The position numbers and the translations under genes are program-made. Below the pieces are notes generated by a model, which made no database searches, was not told the DNA's origin, and was given only the letters and a program-made list of their open reading frames with translations. This document shows, in pieces, positions 17,793 through 27,464 of a stretch of DNA of 64,000 bases (within the stretch, counting starts at the first letter, position 1; the number at the start of each line of letters is the position of its first letter). The DNA is from Streptomyces sp. ALI-76-A (lineage in GTDB: Bacteria > Actinomycetota > Actinomycetes > Streptomycetales > Streptomycetaceae), in assembly GCF_030287445.1 (NCBI RefSeq), contig NZ_JASVWB010000004.1, forward strand, positions 1,178,001 to 1,242,000, given 5' to 3'.

Positions 17793-19550
17793 ATGGACAT
17801 CATGCTCGTCGCGAGCGCGTTCAACAGCCTGTCCCAGCGTGTGTACGCCGAACTGTCCGACCTGGGACACCGGGTGGACGTCGTGCTCGCCACCTACGGT
17901 GCGACCGCCATCCGCACCGCCGTACGCGAGGTACGCCCGGATCTGATCATCGCGCCGATGCTCAAGACGGCCCTGCCCGAGGACGTCTGGTGCGAGCACA
18001 CCTGCCTGATCGTGCATCCCGGGCCGCCCGGGGACCGCGGTCCGTCGTCCCTGGACTGGGCCATCGCTGAGGACGCGCCGCGGTGGGGGGTAACAGTCCT
18101 GCAGGCCGAGGCGGCGATGGACGCGGGTCCGGTCTGGGCCGCGGTGCCGTTCGACGTGCCGCCGGTGGGCAAGAGCGACCTGTACCGCAATGAGGTCTCC
18201 GACGCCGCCGTGGCCGCGGTCCTGCTGGCCGTGCGGCGGTACGGCGACGGCTCGTTCAAACCGCGGCCGCAGAGCGACCCGTCGTTCCATGTGGTCTGGC
18301 GCGATCCCTTCCGTCAGGAACTGCGGCGGATCGACTGGGAGGGCGACAGCACCGAGACGGTATTGCGCAAGCTGCGTGGGGCGGACACGCAGCCGGGGGT
18401 GCGCGACGAACTTCTCGGCCGGGAGGTGTTCCTGCACGGCGGGCACATCGAGGACGAACTGCGCGGACGCCCCGGAGAACTGCTCGCCACGCGCGCGGGT
18501 GCGGTGTGCCGGGCCACCCGGGACGGCGCGGTCTGGATCCCCGAACTCAGACTGCGCAAGGCCTCCGGTGATCCGGCACCGTTCCGGCGCCCGGCGGCCT
18601 CCGTGCTCGCCTCGATCCCGGTTCCGTCCCACCCGCGGGGTGGCATCCCCGGTGACCGGCCGACGTGGCTCCCGGAGGTGGCGGCTCCGCTGGATCCCGC
18701 ATCCGGGCGGCGCACCCTGACCGACATCCGCTACCGGCAGCACGGTGATGTCGGGTTCCTGGCCTTCTCGTTCCCCGGTGGGGCCATGAGCACCGACCAA
18801 TGCCGCAGGCTGCTCGCCGCCTACCGGTACGCGCTCGCCCGCCCCACCTCGGTGCTGGTGCTGGGCGGGGCACGCGACTTCTTCTCCAACGGTATCCACC
18901 TCAACGTCATCGAGGCCTCCGCCGACCCGGCCACAGAGTCCTGGACCAACCTCAACGCCATGAACGACCTGGTCGAGGCGGTGCTGCGCACCACCGACCG
19001 GCTGGTGGTCGCGGCGCTGGGGGGCAACGCGGCCGCGGGCGGCGCCATGTTCGCCCTCGCGGCCGACGAGGTGTGGTGCCGCACCGGCGCCGTCCTCAAT
19101 CCGCACTACCGTCGGATGGGCTTGTACGGGTCGGAGTTCTGGACGTACACGCTGCCGCGCCGGGTGGGTGCCGAGACGGCCGATCGGCTGACGACGCAGG
19201 CGCTGCCGGTGAGCGCCGCGACGGCCGCCGACATCGGCCTGGTGGACCGTCTGGTGCCGGTCCCCGCGCAGGAGTTCACCGCCGAGGTGGACCGGCTGGC
19301 GATGGCGCTCACCGCCGCACCGGACCTCGGACGGCGGATCGCGGCCAAGGCGGCGGCGCGCCGGCGCGACGAGACGGCACGGCCGCTCGCCGAGTACCGG
19401 CAGGAGGAACTGGCCCGTATGCGAGGCATTTTCTTCGACCCTGATGCCCCTTACCATGCGTTGCGCTCCGCCTTCGTCCGAAAGGCGCCGAGCGGCTCGG
19501 CCCGGCCGCTGGCCCTCGTCGGCGAACCGGTCACCGGGGGCAGCCGGTGA
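17793..19550 (+). CDS. hypX: HypX, hydrogenase maturation factor (CO ligand synthesis)
   Basis: A 585-aa protein. ATG 17793 is preferred over ATG 17583 because homologous sequence starts at MDIMLVASAFNSLSQRVYAE; the upstream extension is unconserved and abuts the IS5 end. The N-terminal half is a formyl-THF transferase-like domain (VHPGPPGDRGPSSLDWAIAE). The C-terminal half (~330-560) is an enoyl-CoA hydratase/crotonase fold (GGARDFFSNGIHLNVI, GGNAAAGGAMFALAADEVW). HypX converts formyl-THF to CO for the NiFe(CN)2CO site in air. Its stop overlaps the protease start by 4 bases, giving translational coupling. The ATG lacks a convincing ribosome site. Confidence 0.9.
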   Translation: MDIMLVASAFNSLSQRVYAELSDLGHRVDVVLATYGATAIRTAVREVRPDLIIAPMLKTALPEDVWCEHTCLIVHPGPPGDRGPSSLDWAIAEDAPRWGVTVLQAEAAMDAGPVWAAVPFDVPPVGKSDLYRNEVSDAAVAAVLLAVRRYGDGSFKPRPQSDPSFHVVWRDPFRQELRRIDWEGDSTETVLRKLRGADTQPGVRDELLGREVFLHGGHIEDELRGRPGELLATRAGAVCRATRDGAVWIPELRLRKASGDPAPFRRPAASVLASIPVPSHPRGGIPGDRPTWLPEVAAPLDPASGRRTLTDIRYRQHGDVGFLAFSFPGGAMSTDQCRRLLAAYRYALARPTSVLVLGGARDFFSNGIHLNVIEASADPATESWTNLNAMNDLVEAVLRTTDRLVVAALGGNAAAGGAMFALAADEVWCRTGAVLNPHYRRMGLYGSEFWTYTLPRRVGAETADRLTTQALPVSAATAADIGLVDRLVPVPAQEFTAEVDRLAMALTAAPDLGRRIAAKAAARRRDETARPLAEYRQEELARMRGIFFDPDAPYHALRSAFVRKAPSGSARPLALVGEPVTGGSR

Positions 19551-20140
19551 GCTCTTCCACCCCCCTTCTCGTGGCGGGCGTCGGCAACATCTTTCTCGCC
19601 GACGACGCCTTCGGCCCCGAGGTGATCCGCGCCCTCGACCACCACCCGCTGCCGCCCGGCGTACGGGTCAAGGACTTCGGCATCCGCGGCCTGGATCTCG
19701 CCTACGAACTGCTGGACGGGTACCGCACCGCGGTGCTGGTCGACGCGGCTCCGCGCGGACACCGGCCCGGGACCCTGTCCCTGATCGAGCCGGAGCTTCC
19801 TGGAACCACCGCCGCGGCGGCCCCGCCCGAGGCCCACGGCATGGACCCGGCCCGGGTGCTGGCCCTGGCCGCGCACCTGGGCGACGGGCCACTGCCGCGC
19901 GTCCTGCTGCTGGCCTGCGAACCGCTTGTGCAGCCGACCGGCGACGAGGACATCACCGCCGGGCTCAGCGCGCCCGTACGGGAGGCGGTCGGCCGGGCCG
20001 TCACCGCGCTGCACACGATGGTCCCGGCTCTGCTCGCCGACCCAGCGGCAACGCCTGCGTTGGGCCGCCCGGAGGAATCCGCCGAGCCGTGCCCGGCCGG
20101 TCGCCCGCACGAGACGGCCGGCGGCACGCAGGATCGGTAG
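19547..20140 (+). CDS. Hydrogenase maturation protease (HupD/HyaD family)
   Basis: A 197-aa protein from GTG 19547, which overlaps the hypX stop. It starts LLVAGVGNIFLADDAFGPEV, the family motif with the nickel-sensing Glu in GPEV. It also has a second acidic site (VLVDAAPRG, here Asp) and the His of EAHGMDPARVL. The enzyme removes the C-terminal extension of the large subunit after Ni insertion; the presumed substrate is the protein at 28062-29861. The C-terminal ~35 residues are a low-complexity Pro/Ala tail. Confidence 0.9.
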   Translation: MSSSTPLLVAGVGNIFLADDAFGPEVIRALDHHPLPPGVRVKDFGIRGLDLAYELLDGYRTAVLVDAAPRGHRPGTLSLIEPELPGTTAAAAPPEAHGMDPARVLALAAHLGDGPLPRVLLLACEPLVQPTGDEDITAGLSAPVREAVGRAVTALHTMVPALLADPAATPALGRPEESAEPCPAGRPHETAGGTQDR

Positions 20141-20259
20141 CGGCCCGCGGCTGGACCGACCCGGACCGCCCGGCCCGTCCGTGGCCGGACCATGCCCGAC
20201 CCGGCAGGCGGTCCGAACCGCCCCGTCCAGCCCTGTCCCGACCTTGAGGAGCAGCGAGC

Positions 20260-21024
20260 ATGTGTCAGTCCGCCGACGTCAAACAGGCCGTCCTGGCGAA
20301 GAACGACGGCCTGGCCACCGCCCTGCGCGACGACCTCACGCGGCGGGGCGTCACCGTGGTCAACCTGCTCTCCAGCCCCGGCAGCGGCAAGACGGAACTG
20401 CTCGGCCTGGTACTGGCCCGGGCGGTGCGGCGGGGTGTCCCGGTGGCCGCGCTCACCGCCGACCTGGCCACGGAGAACGACGCCCGCCGACTGGCCCGTT
20501 CGGGGGCTTTGGTGAAGCAGTTGCTGACCGACGGACTGTGTCATCTGGAGGCCCGTCAGGTACGCGGCCACCTCGACGGATGGCTGCCCGAGGACAACGA
20601 GCTGCTGTTCGTGGAGAACGTCGGCAACCTCGTCTGCCCGGCGTCCTACGACCTCGGCGAAACCCTGCGCATCGTGCTGATGGCGGTGACCGAGGGCGAG
20701 GACAAGCCGCTGAAATACCCCACCGCCTTCGGCTCCGCCCATCTGGTGGTGGTCACCAAGACAGACCTGGCCGAAGCGGCCGGTTTCGACGAGGCCGCCT
20801 TCCGCAGCCATGTGCACCGGGTCAACCCGGGCGTGGAGATCGTACGGTCCTGCGCGCGCACCGGCGACGGCGTCGACACCGTCCTGGAACGTGCCCTCGC
20901 CGTACGGTACGGCGCGCCCGAACACCGGCCTCCCCTCGCGCCCCAGTCGCAGGGGCACACCCACGAGCCCGGCGCAGATCCGGGGCATCCGCACCCGCAC
21001 GCCACGTCCGCCCCCGCCACGTGA
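20260..21024 (+). CDS. hypB: HypB, GTPase for nickel insertion into hydrogenase
   Basis: A 254-aa protein, ATG 20260 after TTGAGGAGC. P-loop NLLSSPGSGKTEL, ADLATENDARRL, FVENVGNLVCPASYDLGE and the G4 motif VVVTKTDLAE are all present. A His-rich tail (HTHEP...HPHPH) probably stores or donates nickel. The E. coli-type CxxCGC N-terminus is absent. HypB acts with HypA, here encoded in the opposing operon. Its stop overlaps the GTG of hypF. Confidence 0.95.
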   Translation: MCQSADVKQAVLAKNDGLATALRDDLTRRGVTVVNLLSSPGSGKTELLGLVLARAVRRGVPVAALTADLATENDARRLARSGALVKQLLTDGLCHLEARQVRGHLDGWLPEDNELLFVENVGNLVCPASYDLGETLRIVLMAVTEGEDKPLKYPTAFGSAHLVVVTKTDLAEAAGFDEAAFRSHVHRVNPGVEIVRSCARTGDGVDTVLERALAVRYGAPEHRPPLAPQSQGHTHEPGADPGHPHPHATSAPAT

Positions 21025-23402
21025 CAGCGCCCGCCGCCGAGGCCGTGCGCCGTCGCATCACCGTGCGGGGAACGGTGCAGGGCGTGGGGTTCCGCCCGTA
21101 CGTGCACCGGCTGGCCGCCGACCTCGCACTGGCCGGGTTCGTCAGCAACACCGCACAGGGTGTGCTGATCGAGGTGGAAGGGCCGCCCACGGGCGTCGCG
21201 GGGTTCTGCTCCCGGCTGGCCCAGGAGCCGCCGCCGCTGGCCGCCGTGACGGGTATCGGCGTGGAGGACGTCCCCGCCACAGGTGCCGCCGACGGTTTCA
21301 CCATCCGGGGCACCGAGCAGTCACCGGGGCGCACCCAGCTCCCGCCCGACACCGCGACCTGCGCCGACTGCCTGCGGGAGCTGGCCGACCCGGCCGACCG
21401 CCGCCACCGGCACCCGTTCGTCACCTGCACCCACTGCGGTCCCCGCTTCACGATCGCCACAGCCATGCCGTACGACCGCGCCGCGACGACCATGGCCGAC
21501 TTCCCGATGTGCTCCGCCTGCGCGGGGGAGTACGGCGACCCGGGCGACCGGCGCTTCCACGCCCAGCCCGTGGCCTGCGGGGACTGCGGGCCCCGGCTGC
21601 GCCTGGTACCCGCGGCCGGCACCGATGTCCGCCCGGCGCGGGGCGAGGATGCCCTGGCGGCGGCCCGCGGGCTGCTGGCGGCCGGTCGGATCGTCGCCGT
21701 GAAGGGCGTCGGCGGCTACCACCTGGCATGCGACGCCACCGACGAGCGGGCCGTCGCCGCTCTGCGCACTCGCAAGGCGCGGGGCGGCAAACCGTTCGCG
21801 GTGATGTGCGCCGACCTGCCGACCGTGCGGCGGATCGCCCTGCTCTCCGTCGGCGAACGGGCCGTGCTCACCAGCCCCCGCCGCCCCATCGTGCTGCTGC
21901 GCCGACGCCCCGAGCCGGACGGACTGCGGCTCGCGCCCGGGGTGTGTCCCGGCAGTCCGCACCTCGGCGTGCTGCTGCCCTACACTCCGGTGCACACCCT
22001 GCTGTGCGGACTGCCCGGGGATCCCCCCGGCCCTCGCGCGCTCGTCATGACCAGCGGCAATCGCTCCGGCGAGCCGATCGTCACGGACGACGACGAGGCC
22101 CTGACCCGGCTGGCGCAGGTGGCCGACGCCTGGCTCGTCCACGACCGCGGCATCGTCTCGCCCTGCGACGACTCGCTGCTGCGGGTACGCGCCGACGGCA
22201 CCGAGCAGGTGTTGCGCCGCTCCCGCGGGTATGTCCCACGTCCGCTGCGGCTCCCGTTCGCGGTCCGCCCCGCGCTCGCCGTGGGCGGCGACCTGAAGAA
22301 CGCGCTCTGCCTCGGCGACGGCGATCAGGCCTGGTTCGGCCCGCACATCGGTGACATGGGCGACCTCGCCGGCCTGGAGGCCGCCCGGCGCGCTGAGCGG
22401 CACATGCGGCGCCTGACGGGCGTCACCCCTGCACTCGTCGCCGCCGACAGGCATCCGGGCTACCACTCCACCCGGTGGGCCCGCCGCCGCGCCGCCGAGC
22501 TGCCGCAGGCGCGGCCCGCGCTCGTGCAGCACCATCACGCGCACATCGCCTCGGCGATGGCGGAGAGCGGCCTCGACGGCACCACGCCCGTGATCGGCGT
22601 CGCCTTCGACGGCACCGGCTACGGCGACGACGGCACGGTCTGGGGCGGTGAGGTCCTGCTCGCCGACTATTCCGGCTACCGGCGTTTCGCTCACCTGACC
22701 CCCGCCCCGCTGCCCGGTGGGGACGCTGCTGTCGCCAACCCCTGCCGCACGGCACTGGCCCGACTGTGGGCCGCCGGCCTGCGGTGGCAGCCCGCACTGC
22801 CCAGTGTCGCCGCCTGCTCACACGAAGAACTTGCCCTTTTGGAACGGCAGTTGGCGAGCAACGTCGCGTGTGTGCCCACGTCGAGCATGGGGCGGCTCTT
22901 CGACGCCGTGTCCTCTCTGGCGGGCGTGTGCCATCGCGCGGGCTACGAGGCGCAGGCCGCGCTGGAGCTGGAGGCCGCGGCGGCCGTCGCGTGGGAGGCG
23001 GACACGGCGGCGTACGCCTTCGGGTTCGCGGCCGGATCCGCCCCCGTGAGGTGCGATCCCGCGCCGCTGCTGCGCGCCCTCGTCGCCGACCTGCGTCGCG
23101 GCACGCCGGCGCCCGTGCTCGCGGCCCGGTTCCACCGGGCAGTCGCCGGAGCCGTCGCCGAGATCTGCCGGAGGGCGCGCCGCGACACCGGGCTGGCCAC
23201 CGTCGCCCTCAGCGGCGGTGTGTTCGCCAACGGTCTGCTGGAGCAGGAGTGCACGGCACTGCTGGCCGCGGACGGCTTCACGGTGCTGCGCCACGGCGAG
23301 GTACCGCCCGGCGACGGGGGACTGGCCCTCGGGCAGCTCGTGGTCGCGGCACGGGAGCGGCACGAGGAAACGGCAATCGCACGCACCGACGAGACGGAGT
23401 GA
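21021..23402 (+). CDS. hypF: HypF, carbamoyltransferase for hydrogenase cyanide ligand
   Basis: A 793-aa protein from GTG 21021, overlapping hypB by 4 bases. Domains in order: acylphosphatase (~8-95, GTVQGVGFRPYVHRLA); two zinc fingers (CADC...CTHCG and CSAC...CGDCG, ~110-185); YrdC-like carbamoyl-adenylate domain (~200-390, AVKGVGGYHLACDATDE); Kae1-like domain (VQHHHAHIASAMAESG, FDGTGYGDDGTVWGGEV, ALSGGVFANGLL). HypF loads carbamoyl from carbamoyl phosphate onto HypE. Length and order match full-length HypF. Confidence 0.96.
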   Translation: MTAPAAEAVRRRITVRGTVQGVGFRPYVHRLAADLALAGFVSNTAQGVLIEVEGPPTGVAGFCSRLAQEPPPLAAVTGIGVEDVPATGAADGFTIRGTEQSPGRTQLPPDTATCADCLRELADPADRRHRHPFVTCTHCGPRFTIATAMPYDRAATTMADFPMCSACAGEYGDPGDRRFHAQPVACGDCGPRLRLVPAAGTDVRPARGEDALAAARGLLAAGRIVAVKGVGGYHLACDATDERAVAALRTRKARGGKPFAVMCADLPTVRRIALLSVGERAVLTSPRRPIVLLRRRPEPDGLRLAPGVCPGSPHLGVLLPYTPVHTLLCGLPGDPPGPRALVMTSGNRSGEPIVTDDDEALTRLAQVADAWLVHDRGIVSPCDDSLLRVRADGTEQVLRRSRGYVPRPLRLPFAVRPALAVGGDLKNALCLGDGDQAWFGPHIGDMGDLAGLEAARRAERHMRRLTGVTPALVAADRHPGYHSTRWARRRAAELPQARPALVQHHHAHIASAMAESGLDGTTPVIGVAFDGTGYGDDGTVWGGEVLLADYSGYRRFAHLTPAPLPGGDAAVANPCRTALARLWAAGLRWQPALPSVAACSHEELALLERQLASNVACVPTSSMGRLFDAVSSLAGVCHRAGYEAQAALELEAAAAVAWEADTAAYAFGFAAGSAPVRCDPAPLLRALVADLRRGTPAPVLAARFHRAVAGAVAEICRRARRDTGLATVALSGGVFANGLLEQECTALLAADGFTVLRHGEVPPGDGGLALGQLVVAARERHEETAIARTDETE

Positions 23403-23405
23403 CCC

Positions 23406-23741
23406 ATGTGTCTGGCAGTGCCCGGCAGAGTCGTGGCCATCGACGACCGTGCCGACCCGCTCACCGGGATGATCGACTTCGGGGGTGTGCAGAAGCGGGC
23501 ATGCCTGGAGTACGTGTCCGACGTCCGGGTCGGGGAGTACGTCATCGTCCACGTCGGGTTCGCCCTCCAGAAGCTGGATGAGGAGTCGGCCCGGGCGTCC
23601 CTGGAGCTCTTCGAGCAACTCGGGCTCCTCGAGGAGGAGTTCGGCGACGCCTGGCAACAGGCGGCGCAGCAGGCCGGGAGCGACGCCCCGCGCGCCCCCG
23701 CCACCGACGAGCGCGGGGAGAGCGGGAGCGAGGCCCGATGA
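23406..23741 (+). CDS. hypC: HypC, hydrogenase assembly chaperone
   Basis: A 111-aa protein starting with the diagnostic [10 protein letters not shown], whose Cys2 binds the Fe(CN)2CO precursor, plus [20 protein letters not shown]. It starts 4 bases after the hypF stop and overlaps hypD by 4 bases. The acidic 35-residue C-terminal extension is longer than in most HypC proteins. Confidence 0.95.
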   Translation: MCLAVPGRVVAIDDRADPLTGMIDFGGVQKRACLEYVSDVRVGEYVIVHVGFALQKLDEESARASLELFEQLGLLEEEFGDAWQQAAQQAGSDAPRAPATDERGESGSEAR

Positions 23742-24880
23742 AGTACATCGACGAGTTCAACGATCCGGATCTGGCACGGCGGCTGCTGGACGAGATCCGC
23801 GCGACGGTCACCCGGCCGTGGGCGCTGATGGAGGTGTGCGGCGGCCAGACACACTCCATCATCCGGCACGGCATCGACCAGTTGCTTCCGGACGAGGTGG
23901 AGCTGATCCACGGGCCCGGCTGCCCCGTGTGTGTCACCCCGCTGGAGATGATCGACAAAGCGCTGGAGATCGCCTCCCGCCCCGGGGTCGTCTTCTGCTC
24001 GTTCGGGGACATGCTGCGGGTGCCGGGTACCGACCGGGACCTGTTCCGGGTCAAGGGCGAGGGCGGCGACGTCCGCGTGGTGTACTCCCCGCTCGACGCG
24101 CTCGAGCTCGCCCGTCGGCACCCGGACCGCGAGGTGGTGTTCTTCGCCATCGGCTTCGAGACCACCGCGCCGGCCAACGCGATGGCCGTCCATCAGGCCC
24201 GCCGCCTCGGCATCGACAACTTCAGCCTTCTGGTCTCCCATGTGCGGGTGCCGCCCGCCATCGAGGCCATCATGACGGCCCCCACGTGCAGGGTGCAGGG
24301 CTTCCTTGCCGCCGGGCACGTGTGCAGCGTGATGGGCATGGCCGAATACCCGGGCCTGGCCGCACGCCATCGGGTACCCCTCGTCGTGACCGGCTTCGAA
24401 CCGCTGGACATCCTCGAAGGCATCCGCCTCGCGGTGCACCAGCTGGAGCGCGGCGAACACCGTGTGGAGAACGCCTACGCCCGCGCGGTGCGCGAGGAGG
24501 GCAACCCGGCCGCGTTGCGCATGATCGAGGAGGTGTTCGAGGTCACCGACCGGTCCTGGCGCGGCATCGGGCGCATTCCCGCCAGCGGCTGGCGGCTGAC
24601 GGACGCCTACCGCGCCTTCGACGCCGAACACCGCTTCGACGTCACCGGCATCCGCACCGAGGAACCCGCGGCGTGCCGCAGCGGCGACGTGCTGCAGGGA
24701 CTGATCAAGCCGGTCGAGTGCCCCGCCTTCGGCACCGACTGCACTCCGCGCACCCCGCTCGGCGCCACCATGGTCTCCAGCGAGGGCGCCTGCGCCGCCT
24801 ACTACCTGTACCGCCGCATGGACGGCCCGGTGCCGGACGGCACCCGGGCCCCGCAGGAGGAGATGAACCCCGTTGGCTGA
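23738..24880 (+). CDS. hypD: HypD, Fe-S scaffold for Fe(CN)2CO assembly
   Basis: A 380-aa protein. [34 protein letters not shown] and the C-terminal cysteines ([18 protein letters not shown]) that hold the [4Fe-4S] cluster are all present. HypD works in a complex with HypC and HypE to attach CN and CO to iron. Start ATG 23738 overlaps hypC; the end overlaps hypE by 8 bases. Confidence 0.96.
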   Translation: MKYIDEFNDPDLARRLLDEIRATVTRPWALMEVCGGQTHSIIRHGIDQLLPDEVELIHGPGCPVCVTPLEMIDKALEIASRPGVVFCSFGDMLRVPGTDRDLFRVKGEGGDVRVVYSPLDALELARRHPDREVVFFAIGFETTAPANAMAVHQARRLGIDNFSLLVSHVRVPPAIEAIMTAPTCRVQGFLAAGHVCSVMGMAEYPGLAARHRVPLVVTGFEPLDILEGIRLAVHQLERGEHRVENAYARAVREEGNPAALRMIEEVFEVTDRSWRGIGRIPASGWRLTDAYRAFDAEHRFDVTGIRTEEPAACRSGDVLQGLIKPVECPAFGTDCTPRTPLGATMVSSEGACAAYYLYRRMDGPVPDGTRAPQEEMNPVG

Positions 24881-25949
24881 ACTCGCTGACCCCTCGGCAC
24901 CCGTCGACCCCGCGGACTGGACGTGCCCGGCCCCCTTGCGCGACCAGCCGATCGTGGTGATGGGACACGGGGGAGGCGGCACCCTGTCCGCCGAACTCGT
25001 CGAGCAGGTCTTCACGCCCGCGTACGGCAACGCCATTCTCGCCGCGCTCGGCGACTCCGCGGTCCTCGAGCTCGGCGGAGTCCGACTGGCGTTCTCCACC
25101 GACTCCTACGTCGTCAGGCCGCTGTTCTTCCCCGGTGGCAGCCTCGGCGACCTGGCCGTCAACGGCACTGTGAACGACCTGGCCATGAGCGGCGCCCGGC
25201 CCGCCCACCTGTCCGCCGCGTTCGTCCTGGAGGAGGGCGTGGAACTGACCGTGGTGGAGCGGATCGCGCGCGCCCTCGGCACCGCCGCCGAGGCGGCCGG
25301 GGTCACGGTGGTCACGGGAGACACCAAGGTGGTGGAGGCGGGGCACGGCGACGGCGTGTACGTCACCACCGCCGGGATCGGGCTCGTCCCGGACGGTGTG
25401 GACATCCGCCCGCAGCGCGCGCGGCCAGGCGACGCCGTCATCGTCAGCGGCCCGATCGGCCTGCACGGCGTGGCGATCATGAGCGTACGAGAGGGCATGG
25501 ACTTCGGCGCCGAGGTGGCCAGTGACACGGCGCCCCTCGCCGGCCTGGTGTCGGCCATGCTCGCGGTCACTCCCGACGTGCACGTGCTGCGGGATCCCAC
25601 CCGGGGCGGCCTCGCCGCGTCGCTCAACGAGATCGCCCGCATCTCCGGCACCGGTGTACGGCTGCGCGAGCGGGCCATCCCGGTGCCGGACGCCGTCGCC
25701 AACGCCTGCGGCTTCCTGGGTCTGGACCCGCTGTACGTGGCCAACGAGGGCCGCTTGGTCGCCTTCGTACCCCGCCCGGCGGCCGACGAGGTCCTGGCCG
25801 CGATGCGCGCCCACCCGCAGGGCGCGGGCGCCGCGCTCATCGGCGAGTGCGTCGCCGAGCATCCCGGCATGGTGGTGGTCTCCACCGGCCTGGGCGGCAC
25901 CCGAGTCGTGGACATGCCCCTGGGGGAACAGCTGCCGCGTATCTGCTGA
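24873..25949 (+). CDS. hypE: HypE, thiocyanate-forming carbamoyl dehydratase
   Basis: A 358-aa protein from TTG 24873, about 9 bases after GGAGGAGA. It has the glycine-rich [17 protein letters not shown], PurM-like ATP-binding blocks ([31 protein letters not shown]) and the essential C-terminal PRIC, whose Cys carries the thiocyanate. It is the last gene of the rightward operon and ends at a bidirectional terminator facing hypA. Confidence 0.96.
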   Translation: MAELADPSAPVDPADWTCPAPLRDQPIVVMGHGGGGTLSAELVEQVFTPAYGNAILAALGDSAVLELGGVRLAFSTDSYVVRPLFFPGGSLGDLAVNGTVNDLAMSGARPAHLSAAFVLEEGVELTVVERIARALGTAAEAAGVTVVTGDTKVVEAGHGDGVYVTTAGIGLVPDGVDIRPQRARPGDAVIVSGPIGLHGVAIMSVREGMDFGAEVASDTAPLAGLVSAMLAVTPDVHVLRDPTRGGLAASLNEIARISGTGVRLRERAIPVPDAVANACGFLGLDPLYVANEGRLVAFVPRPAADEVLAAMRAHPQGAGAALIGECVAEHPGMVVVSTGLGGTRVVDMPLGEQLPRIC

Positions 25950-25966
25950 CGCGTCCGGCACGCCGA

Positions 25967-26011
25967 ACGGCCCTGACGGAGGGGTGACATCACCCGCACC
26001 GTCAGGGCCGT
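25967..26011. terminator. Bidirectional terminator between hypE and hypA
   Basis: Perfect 13-bp arms ACGGCCCTGACGG (25967-25979) and CCGTCAGGGCCGT (25999-26011) enclose a smaller GGGGTGA/CACCC hairpin. It sits exactly in the convergent gap. Confidence 0.85.
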
Positions 26012-26024
26012 ACCCGTTGTCCGG

Positions 26025-26381
26025 TCAGGACGGCACCGGTGCCTGCTCGACCCCGGTGATCTGGAGTTCCCGGCCGCTGCGCAGCGTCGGGGCGGGGCGG
26101 TGGCAATCCGGGCACCAGAAGAACGGGGGCATGCCCACCGGGAACTCCGCGGCGCACGGCTCGCACCAGGCGCGGGCGGGCACCTGCTCGACGACGAGCC
26201 GGGCCGCGGCGAGGGCGGTGCCGTCACGGGCCACCTCGAAGGCGAACTCGAGGGCCTCGGGCACCACGCCCGCCAGCTCACCGACCCGTACGGTCACCGC
26301 CGAGACGGACTCCGTCCCGTCCGCCCGCGCGAGCTCGGTGGCCTGTTCCACGATCGCGGTCGCGATCGACAGCTCATGCAC
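26025..26381 (-). CDS. hypA: HypA, nickel-delivery metallochaperone
   Basis: A 118-aa protein from GTG 26381 (MHELSIATAIVEQA), including the Ni-binding MHE. The zinc site is formed by WCEPC and WCPDC. It supplies Ni to the large subunit with HypB. It is the last gene of the leftward structural operon and overlaps the preceding small gene by 8 bases. Its separation from hypB is unusual compared with hypAB gene pairs. Confidence 0.94.
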   Translation of the reverse strand: MHELSIATAIVEQATELARADGTESVSAVTVRVGELAGVVPEALEFAFEVARDGTALAAARLVVEQVPARAWCEPCAAEFPVGMPPFFWCPDCHRPAPTLRSGRELQITGVEQAPVPS

Positions 26382-26541
26382 GCCTGGCTCGGAGGGGGTT
26401 GCCGGGGCCGGGCCGGCGGAAGCCGGCCATGCGCCACAACCGGACCTCCCGCACGATTCCCGGGAACTCCGCGACCAGCAGCGCGAGAGCCGCTCCGCCG
26501 AGCACCGCCGCCTCCGCCATCACAATCCGTTTGGCGTTCAT
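26374..26541 (-). CDS. Small single-pass membrane protein (DUF6893-like)
   Basis: A 55-aa ORF from ATG 26541 with a GGGAG ribosome site. A hydrophobic helix (VMAEAAVLGGAALALLVA) is followed by EFPGIVREVRLWRMAGF and a basic Pro-rich tail. The helix-plus-EVRLWRM pattern matches tiny actinobacterial proteins (DUF6893 type) found beside hydrogenase genes. It overlaps the hypA start. Its function is unknown; a membrane-anchoring or electron-transfer adaptor role is speculation. Confidence 0.7.
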   Translation of the reverse strand: MNAKRIVMAEAAVLGGAALALLVAEFPGIVREVRLWRMAGFRRPGPGNPLRARRA

Positions 26542-26589
26542 CGCCACTCCCTGCTTTCGTGTTCATCGTGCCGTGCCCGACCGCGGGGT

Positions 26590-26796
26590 TCAGCCCGGGG
26601 AGATGCTCGGCATGCTGTCCATGACCCTGTTGTGCCGCTTCCAGTGGATCCCGGTGGAGCGGCGCGCGTCGGCCGTGCCGTCCTCGTGGTGCCCGGGCTG
26701 GTGGTGGCGCGGGCCCCTGTTGCCCTGGTGGAGGCCTTTGACGTGCGTGGGCGTGGTGGGCTTCGCCTGGCGCTTGCCGACCTTGATCGTGCCCAT
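26590..26796 (-). CDS. Small basic, His-rich protein of the hydrogenase operon
   Basis: A 68-aa protein from ATG 26796, preceded by GGAAAGGAG. It begins MGTIKVGKRQAKPTTPTHVK and contains RHHQPGHHEDGTADARRSTG and IHWKRHNRVMDSMPS. It is strongly basic, has seven histidines, no predicted membrane segment and no cysteine. No family was recognised. Position between DUF5947 and hypA suggests a metal-related or assembly role, but this is inference only. Confidence 0.7.
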   Translation of the reverse strand: MGTIKVGKRQAKPTTPTHVKGLHQGNRGPRHHQPGHHEDGTADARRSTGIHWKRHNRVMDSMPSISPG

Positions 26797-26867
26797 GCTG
26801 TGCTCCTTTCCTCCGGTGCTCCGCCGCGGGGTCGCGGCGGTGGCTCCTGTTGTCCTTGCCACGCCGG

Positions 26868-27464
26868 TCACGGCCGTTCGGCCAGCCCGGCGAAGAACTC
26901 CTCGACGGCGGGCCAGACCCGGCCACCGCCGGACAGCCCCCGCCACTCCCGGCGGACGAGGGCGACGAGTCGGAAGCACTCGTCGACCGGCACGATCCAG
27001 TGGTGCCGCAGGTTCCGGGAGGTGTTCACCAGCAGCGCCTCGACCTCGGGTACCACGCCGGCGAGATCCGGACACTCCGACACCGCCTCCCGCCACGCCG
27101 AGGCATCCACCTCCCACCGGGTGGCCCCGGCCGGGCTCGGGTAGTGCGCGACGACCGTGCCGTCCTGCCGGGGCACGAAGAACGCCAGGCCGACGGGCAC
27201 CCCGAGCGGTCCCGTCTCGACCGGTGGCAGTTTCACCCGCCGCTGCGGGATCAGCCGGTACTGGCCGTCGCCCGCGCCGCTGTCCGCGAACAGCACCGAG
27301 CACGCCGGGCAGGCGCACAGGGCTTCCTCGCGGCCGGTTTCGTACACGTGTCGGTGGTCGCCGGCGAGCGGTGCCGCGCACAGGTCGCACCGCTCCTCGG
27401 GGCCGCCCACCCGTCGGTCGGCGGAGGAGCGGATGAGCGCGGCCAGGGCGCCGCCGGCGGTCAC
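26868..27464 (-). CDS. DUF5947-family hydrogenase-associated protein
   Basis: A 198-aa protein from GTG 27464, overlapping the nifU-like stop by 4 bases. Two Cys pairs (CDLC near the N-terminus, CACPAC ~35 residues later) look like a zinc-ribbon or Fe-S site. AFFVPRQDGTVVAHYPSPAG, WEVDASAWREA and VPVDECFRLVALVRREWRG follow. DUF5947 proteins co-occur with actinobacterial group 1h hydrogenases. Their biochemical role is not established. Confidence 0.8.
   Translation of the reverse strand: MTAGGALAALIRSSADRRVGGPEERCDLCAAPLAGDHRHVYETGREEALCACPACSVLFADSGAGDGQYRLIPQRRVKLPPVETGPLGVPVGLAFFVPRQDGTVVAHYPSPAGATRWEVDASAWREAVSECPDLAGVVPEVEALLVNTSRNLRHHWIVPVDECFRLVALVRREWRGLSGGGRVWPAVEEFFAGLAERP

Noticed and set aside
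19926..21020. Extended 1158-aa frame upstream of HypF
   Set aside because: The extension overlaps the protease and hypB genes in another frame; GTG 21021 overlaps the hypB stop and starts the acylphosphatase domain.
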